Positions 11,761 through 22,726 of a stretch of 64,000 nt of DNA are shown piece by piece; position 1 is the first letter of the stretch; every line of letters begins with the position of its first letter. The DNA is from Bacteroidota bacterium. GTDB taxonomy: Bacteria; Bacteroidota; Rhodothermia; Balneolales; HLUCCA01. The translations under genes and the position numbers were made by a program. Under the pieces are notes generated by a model that worked only from the letters and a program-made list of their open reading frames with translations, was not told the origin of the DNA and searched no databases. Location of the stretch: assembly GCA_020832235.1 (NCBI GenBank), contig JAFIEZ010000008.1, forward strand, positions 222,420 to 286,419, read 5' to 3'.

Positions 11761-12273
11761 TTATTTAATATCCTTCTTCAAATCATCCAGCAGTGCCCGA
11801 CAACTACGATAAACGATATCAAAGACCTTCTTGAACCCATCCATTCCGCCATAATACGGATCCGGTACAGCCCCATCATCAGGATCTGGATCGAAATCAC
11901 GCAGCAGAACAATCTTATCATCCTGCTCGGGCTTCACCACCATCGTCTGTAAATCAGCCGCATTGCTATGATCCATCGCCACAACCAGATCGAAATACTC
12001 CAGATCCGACGGCACGGCCTGCCGGGCGCGCGAAAATAATTTCACGCCATGCTGATTAGCCACCTCCTGACTCTTCGAATTCGCAGGATTTCCAACATGC
12101 CATGAGCCGGTGCCGGCAGAATCTATTTCGAAGTACTCATCCAGCTCGTCCTCCGTAACAAGGTGCTGAAAAACGCCCTCAGCGGTCGGACTACGGCAGA
12201 TGTTGCCCAGACATACAAAGTTGATTCGATAGGGTTGCTCTTTGGTAATGGCTCGTCTTGGGAAGGTCATCAT
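11761..12273 (-). CDS. Low molecular weight protein-tyrosine-phosphatase
   Basis: VCLGNICRSPTAEG P-loop and C-terminal VPDPYYGG. Confidence 0.93.
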   Translation of the reverse strand: MMTFPRRAITKEQPYRINFVCLGNICRSPTAEGVFQHLVTEDELDEYFEIDSAGTGSWHVGNPANSKSQEVANQHGVKLFSRARQAVPSDLEYFDLVVAMDHSNAADLQTMVVKPEQDDKIVLLRDFDPDPDDGAVPDPYYGGMDGFKKVFDIVYRSCRALLDDLKKDIK

Positions 12274-12520
12274 GGTTAGCTTATTTAGTCATTGAATTGT
12301 GATGAAGTATAACCAAATCTTGGACTGTGCGCAAAGCGGTCTGTTCGTTGTTCTGTATCCGGGAATTACATTGATCTGCATCAAATACCGCACCATAAGC
12401 AACCGTCATGTTCAACAAGTTCAGTTACAGGTAGCATCTCCAAAAATGACGGAAAAGCTGTATAATTATGAGCAGTGTCAACGTCAGCCGGAAGCATAGA
12501 AACACCATCAACACAAGATC

Positions 12521-14647
<2,127 letters not shown>

Positions 14648-14826
14648 GGCCGTGCTGTAACAAAGAAAATGATTCGTTTACCGCAGTAAGAAAGTCGAAG
14701 CCCCTGGGCAGGAGGGATGTCAGCGCTGTTTATCGCGTACTTCGGCCTGATTTGCCCGGAATGGATGCGTTTTAATCCGGTAATTTCGTACCTTTGGTGA
14801 TCCGTTTTCATCATAATTTTGTGCAC

Positions 14827-15789
14827 ATGTCCATCTCCATCGACGACCTGAAATCAGGCAACAGACGAACCCTCAGCAAGGCCATAACCCTCATTGAAAG
14901 CACACGCGCCGAGGACCGCGAATCGGCTCAGAAACTGCTGCAAGATGCCATGCCGTTCACGGGAGGTGCCTGGAGAATCGGGGTCAGTGGTGTGCCGGGC
15001 GTAGGAAAAAGCACGTTTATCGAGTCTCTCGGGATGTTGCTCATCGCCCGTGGACTCAAGGTTGCGGTGCTAGCCGTAGATCCGAGCTCTCCGTTCTCGG
15101 GGGGGAGCATACTGGGCGACAAAACCCGCATGGAGAAATTGGTTGCCCACGAAGATGCCTTTATTCGTCCTTCGCCAACGGCGGGGAGCCTGGGTGGTGT
15201 GACGCAGCGCACGAGGGAATCCATCCTGCTGTGCGAAGCTGCCGGATATGACGTAATTCTCATCGAAACCGTCGGGGTGGGACAAAGCGAGTACGAGGTG
15301 GCCTCCATGAGCGATCTGTTTTTGCTGCTCATGCTTCCGGGCGCCGGCGACGCGTTGCAGGGCATCAAGCGCGGTATACTGGAGCTGGCCAATGTGATGG
15401 TGGTGAACAAGTGCGACGGTGATAATCGGGATAGGGCCGAAGCCGCCCGACGGGAGATTGAGCAGGGACTGCATTATTTGCAGTCGCGGGAGGAGACCGT
15501 TGAAACCCGGGTTTTCCTGTGCAGCGCCCTCACCAACGAAGGCATCGAAGCGGTCTGGGACCATACCCTGAAGCAACTTGAAGAGCTGAAATCCAGCAAG
15601 CGGCTCGACTCCAACCGCCGCAAGCAGAACCTGAACTGGGTGAAAAGCCTGGTCGAGCAGCAGGTGCTGCACCGGTTTTGGAACGATGGTAATGTACAGG
15701 CCGACTATATGAAAGCCATTACCGAGCTCCGGTCAGGCAGCATCACACCTATGCAGGCGGTAGACGACATCCTCAAAAATAGTCCATAA
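14827..15789 (+). CDS. meaB: Methylmalonyl-CoA mutase-associated GTPase MeaB
   Basis: GVPGVGKSTFIE P-loop, LAVDPSSPFSGGSILGDKTRM, ETVGVGQSE, NKCDGDN; adjacent to mutase. Confidence 0.94.
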   Translation: MSISIDDLKSGNRRTLSKAITLIESTRAEDRESAQKLLQDAMPFTGGAWRIGVSGVPGVGKSTFIESLGMLLIARGLKVAVLAVDPSSPFSGGSILGDKTRMEKLVAHEDAFIRPSPTAGSLGGVTQRTRESILLCEAAGYDVILIETVGVGQSEYEVASMSDLFLLLMLPGAGDALQGIKRGILELANVMVVNKCDGDNRDRAEAARREIEQGLHYLQSREETVETRVFLCSALTNEGIEAVWDHTLKQLEELKSSKRLDSNRRKQNLNWVKSLVEQQVLHRFWNDGNVQADYMKAITELRSGSITPMQAVDDILKNSP

Positions 15790-16111
15790 CCGTAATCAAT
15801 TTGCGATTATCTAGCCGATGTCTCGCCCGCTCTCCACGCACATCTGATTTTCCACACGCACATCCAAACTGTACGACTCAACGACAGGTTCTGATACCTT
15901 AATGATAGCATGCCGTACAGCGGCTGTTCATCTTTTCAACCCTGAAATCTCGCAACGTGCAGTGCCTCAACGATTCCGAAAGCCCTCCGTAAAGGTTTCG
16001 TGACATAATGACCACGAATGTTTTCTTCCTTAGGAACTTTCTGTAATTATTTATATGTTTAAACAAATATCAGTTAAACAACTAATAATTCATACAAAAC
16101 TCATTAGCATT

Positions 16112-16639
16112 ATGGCAACCTGGACATTAGATAAAGACCATTCTGAAATTCGTTTCAAAGCAAAGCACCTCATGATTACTACCGTTACGGGTCAGTTCAA
16201 GGAATATGAGGCTACGGTTGATGCGAAAGAAGAAGACTTTGATGCGGCTCCGATTCATTTTACAGCAAAAACGGCTTCTGTTGAAACCGGTAACAACCAG
16301 CGTGATGAACATCTTCGAAGCGACGATTTCTTCAACGTCGAGCAGTATCCTGATCTTACGTTTAAAGCCAATGGCATGGAGAAAAAAGGTGAAAGTGAAT
16401 ATGTTATGACCGGTGAAATGACCATTCGCGACGTAACCAAGCCGATAACGTTGAATGTGGAATTCGCTGGTCTTGCGAAAGATCCCTGGGGACAAACCAG
16501 AGCCGGATTCACCTTTGAGGGTAAGCTCAATAGAAAAGATTTCGGACTGAAATTCCACGTCGTAAACGAAGCTGGTAACCTGCTCGTGAGCGATGAAATC
16601 AAACTTCTAGGCGAAATTCAGCTGCTTAAAGGCGAGTAA
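16112..16639 (+). CDS. YceI family protein
   Basis: WTLDKDHSEIRFKAKHLMITTVTGQF and DVTKPITLNVEF; start set at internal ATG. Confidence 0.92.
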   Translation: MATWTLDKDHSEIRFKAKHLMITTVTGQFKEYEATVDAKEEDFDAAPIHFTAKTASVETGNNQRDEHLRSDDFFNVEQYPDLTFKANGMEKKGESEYVMTGEMTIRDVTKPITLNVEFAGLAKDPWGQTRAGFTFEGKLNRKDFGLKFHVVNEAGNLLVSDEIKLLGEIQLLKGE

Positions 16640-16680
16640 TCGAAAAGCAGCAGTCTGTAGATGTAGTCTATGGTTAGCGT

Positions 16681-16716
16681 AAGGCCGGTGGGGGTATCCA
16701 ACCGGCCTTTTTTGTT
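16681..16716 (+). terminator. Rho-independent terminator after the YceI gene
   Basis: AAGGCCGGT...ACCGGCCTTTTTTG. Confidence 0.85.
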
Positions 16717-16877
16717 TCAACATACCGTACGTTGAGACCAAGTCCGGCTAATACACCGCTTCAGCAGTGACGAGAACAAATACTTTGGGCAATCGGCACG
16801 AACCATTGACCAGGCGATACATGCGCAATGCCTGTAGTTGCACGCAAGAAACGTTGGATCGATGCATATCGTTTTAT

Positions 16878-16961
16878 TACCCCAACAGCTTGGCAATGGT
16901 CTGCAACTACGTGAAGGTCTACCCCAACAGCTTGGCAATGGTCTGCAGCTGCATGAAGGTC
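16878..16961 (+). repeat. 42-bp tandem duplication spanning the stop codon of the acyl-CoA dehydrogenase
   Basis: taccccaacagcttggcaatggtctgcaactacgtgaaggtc repeated as taccccaacagcttggcaatggtctgcagctgcatgaaggtc. Confidence 0.9.
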
Positions 16962-18082
16962 GTTCCTTCATAGATTTTGCCAATTTTAGCGTCGCGATAA
17001 AACTTTTCAACCGGATATTCACTTACATAACCATATCCCCCGAAGACTTCAATGGCCGATGAGGCCACGCGCTCGGCCACCTCAGAGGAATAAAACTTGG
17101 CCATGGCTGCCTCCTTTAGAAACGGCTGACCCGCTTCCTTAAGCCTTGCCGCCTGATACACCATCAATCGGGCCAGTTCGATTTCGGTAGCCAGACGAGC
17201 CAGCTCAAACTGCATCCCTTGAAACGATCCGATGGTTTTGCCAAATTGCTTACGTTCTTTTGCGTAGGTCAATGCCGCATCAAACGCACCCCGGGCAATG
17301 CCCACCATCTGCGCGCCAATGCCAATGCGGCCTTCGTTGAGGGTTTCAATGGCAATTTTGTAGCCTTTGCCTACTTCACCCAGTACGTTGACATCCGGCA
17401 CTTCACAATCCTCAAAAATAAGCTCTGTGGTGGAACTTGCCCGAATTCCGAGTTTGTCTTCTTTCTTACCGATGCTAAATCCGGGCATACCGGGCTCCAC
17501 GATAAATGCCGTAATTCCTTTGTATCCATCTTCCGGACTCACATTGGCGAACACGATAAAAACGCCGGCTTCTTTGCCGTTGGTAATCCAAAGTTTATGT
17601 CCGTTCAAGATCCATTTATCGCCCTTTTTCACAGCTCTGAGTTTAAGAGAGAAGGCATCGCTGCCCGAACTGGCCTCAGAAAGGGCATAAGCACCTACGG
17701 TATCGGTTGCCAGTCGGGGTAAATAGCGTTGTTTAATATCGTCGCTTGCCCAGTGATTAAAGGCATTGATAACCAATGTGTTATGTACATCCACAAACAC
17801 ACCAACGGCGGGATCAACACGGGAAATTTCCTCAATAGCCACAATCGACATGAAAAAACTTCCTCCGGCACCATCATATTTTTCGGGGATTTCAATGGCC
17901 ATGAGCCCCTGCTCAAAACAACCATCCATAATATCTTTACGCAATTCCGCGGCCTTATCCATTTCATGAATATGAGGAGCAATCGCCCCTCTGGCAAAAT
18001 CAGCGGCGGCATCGCGCAACATTTGTTCATCTTCGGTTAAGGTGGTGAGCGGAGCAATACGTGGTAACGTGTCGATGGCCAT
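16919..18082 (-). CDS. Acyl-CoA dehydrogenase
   Basis: YALSEASSGSDAFSL, KLWITNG, FGGYGYVSEYPVEKFYRDAKI. Confidence 0.95.
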   Translation of the reverse strand: MAIDTLPRIAPLTTLTEDEQMLRDAAADFARGAIAPHIHEMDKAAELRKDIMDGCFEQGLMAIEIPEKYDGAGGSFFMSIVAIEEISRVDPAVGVFVDVHNTLVINAFNHWASDDIKQRYLPRLATDTVGAYALSEASSGSDAFSLKLRAVKKGDKWILNGHKLWITNGKEAGVFIVFANVSPEDGYKGITAFIVEPGMPGFSIGKKEDKLGIRASSTTELIFEDCEVPDVNVLGEVGKGYKIAIETLNEGRIGIGAQMVGIARGAFDAALTYAKERKQFGKTIGSFQGMQFELARLATEIELARLMVYQAARLKEAGQPFLKEAAMAKFYSSEVAERVASSAIEVFGGYGYVSEYPVEKFYRDAKIGKIYEGTTFMQLQTIAKLLG

Positions 18083-18285
18083 AAAGAAAACAGTTTAGGT
18101 AAGGTGATTGGAATTAAGTAAATCCGGTTTTGTATTCAATGATCGAAATATACCAAATATGGCTTCAAATTTGTCTATGTAAGCGCTTTTTTAACTTCAA
18201 CGATCAGGATTTACAAGATTGAAACACAAAAAAGATGTTGACCGTATGCGCGCGCAGTAAGCTTTTGTGCTAACAAACGTAAAAT

Positions 18286-18314
18286 AACCTTAACAAACTT
18301 TGTTTGTTAAGGTT
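18286..18314. promoter_or_regulatory. 13-bp perfect inverted repeat (operator-like)
   Basis: AACCTTAACAAAC-TTT-GTTTGTTAAGGTT between divergent genes. Confidence 0.55.
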
Positions 18315-18384
18315 TAGTTCTATATTGAATAGTCATAAGCCATTATGAATCAATTAATTAATCATCTTCAGAACAGGTAAACTT

Positions 18385-18577
18385 ATGAAAAAAGTAATCG
18401 GCGGAATTATGGCCTTGGCCGGACTGGCGGGAACAATCTATTATACAATATCTTGATGACTCGGAGTCGTTTGAGGTACTGGGTGCAGATGTAGCAGTGA
18501 GTACAGGTGATTATGTGCCGATAATAATATCTGCAGCAGTGTTGGTAATTGGATTGCTTGTAACCCGTATCAAATAA
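18385..18577 (+). pseudogene. Small two-TM membrane protein interrupted by an apparent +1 frameshift
   Basis: MKKVIGGIMALAGLAGTIYYTIS* then in the +1 frame YLDDSESFEVLGADVAVSTGDYVPIIISAAVLVIGLLVTRIK*. Confidence 0.65.
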
Positions 18578-18619
18578 GCACAGTCCGGTGCTTGAATACA
18601 GAGGGTTTTGAAGTGTAAC

Positions 18620-18800
18620 AACGGTCGATGCTGGAAAAGCTTAATTACATGTGTGCAGCCTTGCGAACTTGTTTGAAGCGGCTGTAGCGGTCGATGCTGG
18701 AAAATCACGAGGCATGGTAGTGCAGCCTCGTGTACATGTATAGAGCAGCTTCATCGGTCGTTTCTGAAAAGAAATTAAATGGAAAAGTGCAGCCTTGCGA
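18620..18800 (+). repeat. Degenerate ~66-bp tandem repeat, three units
   Basis: cggtcgatgctggaaaa...gtgcagcc(t) at 18622, 18688 and (diverged) 18755. Confidence 0.65.
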
Positions 18801-18820
18801 AAGGAACACTCGACCAGTAG

Positions 18821-19282
18821 TTAATTCCCACCTCTACCACCGTTACGGGCATATTGGCGGCTCATCTCCATCCATTTGTTGAATTGCTCATCCGAGAGTA
18901 CTTCACGCACCTGGGCATGCATGTCATCGGCTTGTTGCCGCATCTCCGCACGCAGCTGATCGCGGTTCTCCTCACGAACGGTGCGCATATTACGCCGGCT
19001 GGTTGCCATAATCACAAAAAAAGGTTCAACCTGCTCCTCTTCCAGCGCCAATTCCGAAATCATACGCATGCGAAACTCACGATACTGTTGTTCCTGATGC
19101 TGACCTGCGCCACGATCTCCATCACGCATCCGCTCCGCTCTGCCGTTGCGCTCCTCCCAGACCACCTCATTATAGGTTGCCACAGATGGTGAGGTAAGTC
19201 CTCGGAAAAAGTAACCGCTGCCCGCCCCGATCAGAAAGGTTAGCGCAAATAAAAGTACAATAGTGGATGTCTGTTTCAACAT
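18821..19282 (-). CDS. Membrane-anchored periplasmic Spy/CpxP-like protein
   Basis: N-terminal TM, helical acidic/basic region with LSDEQFNKWMEMSRQ. Confidence 0.65.
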   Translation of the reverse strand: MLKQTSTIVLLFALTFLIGAGSGYFFRGLTSPSVATYNEVVWEERNGRAERMRDGDRGAGQHQEQQYREFRMRMISELALEEEQVEPFFVIMATSRRNMRTVREENRDQLRAEMRQQADDMHAQVREVLSDEQFNKWMEMSRQYARNGGRGGN

Positions 19283-19284
19283 GA

Positions 19285-19620
19285 TTAAAATTCCATCAAA
19301 AAGGTGAACTCAGGTATTTCATGCACGATTTCGTCGTTTAACTCACCAAGCAGCCAGCTCTCCACAACCGGTGTGTCCGTTACGTACACCGCGGTATCGC
19401 TTGTATAGTCCAGCCAGGCCGTAATCGCAAAAACAGTGAGGACCGAAGCCAGCACGTAACGGCGAAAAACACGTACAACCATACGGGGTACAAACTCAGC
19501 AGGATCGTATTTTTCTCGTGCAAGTCGCGCTTTCATTCGGGTTACAGCCCAGCCATCGGGCTCGATTTTTCCATAACCCGATTTCAGCGTATTAAGGGTG
19601 TATCGTCTATCAGATTTCAT
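19285..19620 (-). CDS. Small single-TM protein, possible anti-sigma factor
   Basis: Soluble N-terminus, one TM helix (RYVLASVLTVFAITAWLD); sits between sigma factor and Spy-like gene. Confidence 0.5.
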   Translation of the reverse strand: MKSDRRYTLNTLKSGYGKIEPDGWAVTRMKARLAREKYDPAEFVPRMVVRVFRRYVLASVLTVFAITAWLDYTSDTAVYVTDTPVVESWLLGELNDEIVHEIPEFTFLMEF

Positions 19621-20266
19621 AATGAATACCTTTTTTCAAGAGTATATCCCGAAGCTTTTTCCGGGCGTAAAATAGTCTGCTTTTAAGGGTGCCTTCCGGT
19701 TCGCCGGTTATTTCAGCAATTTGTTTATATGGCAGCTCTTCAAGCTCTTTCCAGATTACCAGACTTCGGTAGGGTTCGTCCAGTTCGGTAATGGCCTGTC
19801 TTACAATCAACTGAATTTCACGAACATCCATCTGCTCATCGTCTGATTCTGATTGAGCAAAGTCGTTCGGTTCATGCTCATCGTTCATGGGCCATAATAA
19901 TCCCAGAAATCTGCGAACTTTCTGCTTCCGCATCGCATCGTACACCGTGTTTCTGGCAATTTTATACAGCCAGGTTGAAAGCGCACTTCCACGATTAAAT
20001 GAATCTGCACTTCGATAGGCCTTCAGAAATACATCCTGCGTGAGATCCTCAGCATCCAGTCCGCTCCCCCAAGTCATTCCCGATACATAGCGATAAACCA
20101 AAGCATAATGCGATTCCAGCTCCCGCTCAATATCACGTTCAGTAAATCTGCCGGAGTCGGTCATGGTTTGATCAGGGGTAACAGAAAAGGTGGGGGGCAG
20201 ATCATCCTGCACCCCACGTGCACACCAAAGTAAGGAATCCAGAGATATGTGTACAGATGGAATCAT
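19610..20266 (-). CDS. ECF-type RNA polymerase sigma factor
   Basis: LTQDVFLKAYRS (region 2) and LEELPYKQIAEITGEPEGTLKSRLFYARKKL (region 4); start may be internal at 20164. Confidence 0.9.
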   Translation of the reverse strand: MIPSVHISLDSLLWCARGVQDDLPPTFSVTPDQTMTDSGRFTERDIERELESHYALVYRYVSGMTWGSGLDAEDLTQDVFLKAYRSADSFNRGSALSTWLYKIARNTVYDAMRKQKVRRFLGLLWPMNDEHEPNDFAQSESDDEQMDVREIQLIVRQAITELDEPYRSLVIWKELEELPYKQIAEITGEPEGTLKSRLFYARKKLRDILLKKGIHYEI

Positions 20267-20835
20267 TACTCTTGTGGAGCGCGACGGCCTCGCTGAAAGG
20301 TGTCATCTTGCTGCCGCATACCACGCTGAATACCAGCACCCTCGCCATCGCGATTACCACGCTGAACACCGGCGCCATCCCTGCGACGTTCGCCCTGCAT
20401 CATGCCCTGTCGGTTTCCGCCCTGCATCATACCATATCCGCCTCGGTTGCCCGAACGCTCAGACTGATTCAGCTCACGGCGTTCTTCCCGCAATGTTTCC
20501 AGCTTTGCATACTGCTCTTCGGTGAGTATCTGCCGGAGGCCGTCTTGATGACGCTCCCTCATAGATTCAACAGCGGACCGCATTTCGTTTGGAGTAGTAT
20601 CTCCCTCCTGAAAAGTCGCCCGCATAGCCTGTCGCTCAATGGCGCCGCTGTTTCGCAGGTCGAGTATCTGCAGGCGCTGTTGGTCGGTAAGCTGCAGGGC
20701 TTCGGTCATTTGTGGTGCGAGGATGCCTCCCTGAACGGCACCTGAACGCTGACCGCGTTGCTGAGCGTCAGCTGAAAATACTCCAGCTACTAATAGTATG
20801 GCCAGCGTGATGGAGAGTGTTTTAAGCGTTTTCAT
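20266..20835 (-). CDS. Spy/CpxP-like LTXXQ-type secreted protein with Arg/Gly-rich tail
   Basis: Signal peptide MKTLKTLSITLAILLVAGVFSADAQ, LQLTDQQRLQIL and ILTEEQYAKLE motifs; terminator upstream supports the internal start. Confidence 0.7.
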   Translation of the reverse strand: MKTLKTLSITLAILLVAGVFSADAQQRGQRSGAVQGGILAPQMTEALQLTDQQRLQILDLRNSGAIERQAMRATFQEGDTTPNEMRSAVESMRERHQDGLRQILTEEQYAKLETLREERRELNQSERSGNRGGYGMMQGGNRQGMMQGERRRDGAGVQRGNRDGEGAGIQRGMRQQDDTFQRGRRAPQE

Positions 20836-20920
20836 AATAGATAAAATTTGAAGCGATGTGTTATAGTTAAGAATCGCGCGTTCTTTATCATTAGACGCTT
20901 CACCCAGCAGATGGTTGAAT

Positions 20921-20950
20921 AAAAAAAAGGATGCCGCCTCCGACATCCTT
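20921..20950 (-). terminator. Rho-independent terminator after the PAS-domain gene
   Basis: Minus strand AAGGATG-TCGGAGGCGG-CATCCTTTTTTTT. Confidence 0.85.
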
Positions 20951-21001
20951 AAAATTGGCAAGAAAACCCGGTAAAATAGCGGGCATGTATGGAATGCTAT
21001 C

Positions 21002-22261
21002 CTACGCTACGGTCTCTTCACGACTGCTGACATCAATGGCGGATGCCACAATGGCCTGGGCATTCCCCATATTATCGTAACTGTCAGCCTTGGCATAATC
21101 CATAATTTTCTTAGTTGTACCATCTTTAGTCACAATTCGGTAGGTAATTGTGCTCGACATCCCGTCGAAAGCTTTCATTACGTGCTCGGCAACAATTCCA
21201 CGGTCATCGGGGTGTATCAAGTCTCTCCAACCTTCAGCATGCAGACATTCTTCCACATCGTATCCGGTTATTTTTTTGAACCCGTCCGAGAGCCATTTGA
21301 ATCGGAATTTGTTGTCATCATCCAGGATTAAACCGTAGTTGAAATCCACTTTCCGCTCAAACATCCGTGTGTAATCGGTACTCCGTTTCTTGAGCGTGTT
21401 CAGAATACGTTTACGCAACGTCAGATTTCTCACATCGCATCGCACGAATTCACCGGTATTGAGATCCATTTTCTTAGTCTGAATTTCAACCTGAACGGGA
21501 AGACCGTTCTTGTGACGGAGCATCATTCGGTAGGTTTTGCCCTGCGAGAATTCCTCTTTCCAGATACGTTCGAACTGAGCTTTCAGGGAATTTCCAAACT
21601 TCAGCGGCATCAAATCCCAGATAAATGTGTTTTTGATTTCGTCTTTGTGGTAGCCAATCATCTCACGGAAAGCCTTGTTGGCACTTACCACCGCTCCGTT
21701 TTCAGCCAGATCTACAATGGTACGTTTAGAGTCTTCGTACAGCTCGTCGGTTTCCGCATTGGAATTGATTACGCTTAGCTCAGCCCGCTTGCGCTCGGTT
21801 ATATCATGCTGATAAGAAACCCAATGCGTAATATTTCCATCGGAATCGAGAAGGGGATGGATGTCCCACTGATTTACAAATTCGGACCCGTCTTTTCGGT
21901 AATTGATGGTCTGACCGAAGAAAGCACGTCCGTTCAGCAAAGAATACTTCAACTTGTCGAGTACCGCTCGATCCGTTTTTGGACCATGCAAAATTCGTGG
22001 TGTCTGACCTACAGCTTCCTCGCGGGAATAGCCGGTCATTTTGGTGAACCCTTCGTTGACGTACACAATTTTTGGTCCGGGCTTATCGAGATCCATTTCC
22101 GTAATCAAAATAGAATCGTAATCATTGCGTATAGCTGCCTCTAGCAACTTGAGGTTTTGAGCTTTTTTATTTAGCTCCTCAAAAGCATTTTCCAGCTTCT
22201 TTAGACTTTGCTCATCTTTGGCGCAATCTTTAAGCAATTGTGTAATCTTAGTGTCTGACAT
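21002..22261 (-). CDS. Multi-PAS domain protein without recognisable output domain
   Basis: Three PAS/PAC units, e.g. GYSREEAVGQTPRILHGPKTD...DITERKRAE; ends with a PAC-like SAIDVSSREE. Confidence 0.85.
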   Translation of the reverse strand: MSDTKITQLLKDCAKDEQSLKKLENAFEELNKKAQNLKLLEAAIRNDYDSILITEMDLDKPGPKIVYVNEGFTKMTGYSREEAVGQTPRILHGPKTDRAVLDKLKYSLLNGRAFFGQTINYRKDGSEFVNQWDIHPLLDSDGNITHWVSYQHDITERKRAELSVINSNAETDELYEDSKRTIVDLAENGAVVSANKAFREMIGYHKDEIKNTFIWDLMPLKFGNSLKAQFERIWKEEFSQGKTYRMMLRHKNGLPVQVEIQTKKMDLNTGEFVRCDVRNLTLRKRILNTLKKRSTDYTRMFERKVDFNYGLILDDDNKFRFKWLSDGFKKITGYDVEECLHAEGWRDLIHPDDRGIVAEHVMKAFDGMSSTITYRIVTKDGTTKKIMDYAKADSYDNMGNAQAIVASAIDVSSREETVA

Positions 22262-22726
22262 GGTGAAAAAGGACTGTTAAAAACATTTATTTGCGTACTT
22301 CAGATAAAAGAAACACAGGGGATGTGATTTTCATTCATTTCCGTAGCATATTTAAAGTCTCCAAACTACGTCAATAAGCTTGATTTAGCAATTACTTACA
22401 ATCGGTAAAATCTGCATGATCGGCAGGTTAAAAAAGCGCGGAGTAGTTTATGCGGATTGTGAATTATTCGTACCTTTCTGCTGTTATCAGGAGCATATTT
22501 TTAAGAACATTTTCGAGAGGCAGACATCATAGCTCTTTAGGCGGTATCGTTTTTTCGAATCCTATGTATGAAACCCTCCCGGATATCTGCAAAAGCAATC
22601 TTTTTCCCGTCATCAGGGTCCTTTTTTTCACGTTTGATGTAGTTCAGGGTCTGATGTTTTCTCAGGTTTCGCATCCAGATAAGATGTATATCCGTTACGC
22701 ATTTAACCACAAATTGTTTTTTACCC

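Noticed and set aside
22262-22726. Glycine riboswitch upstream of gcvP
   Set aside because: No recognisable paired aptamer motif by eye; would need a covariance-model scan (cmsearch with the glycine riboswitch model).
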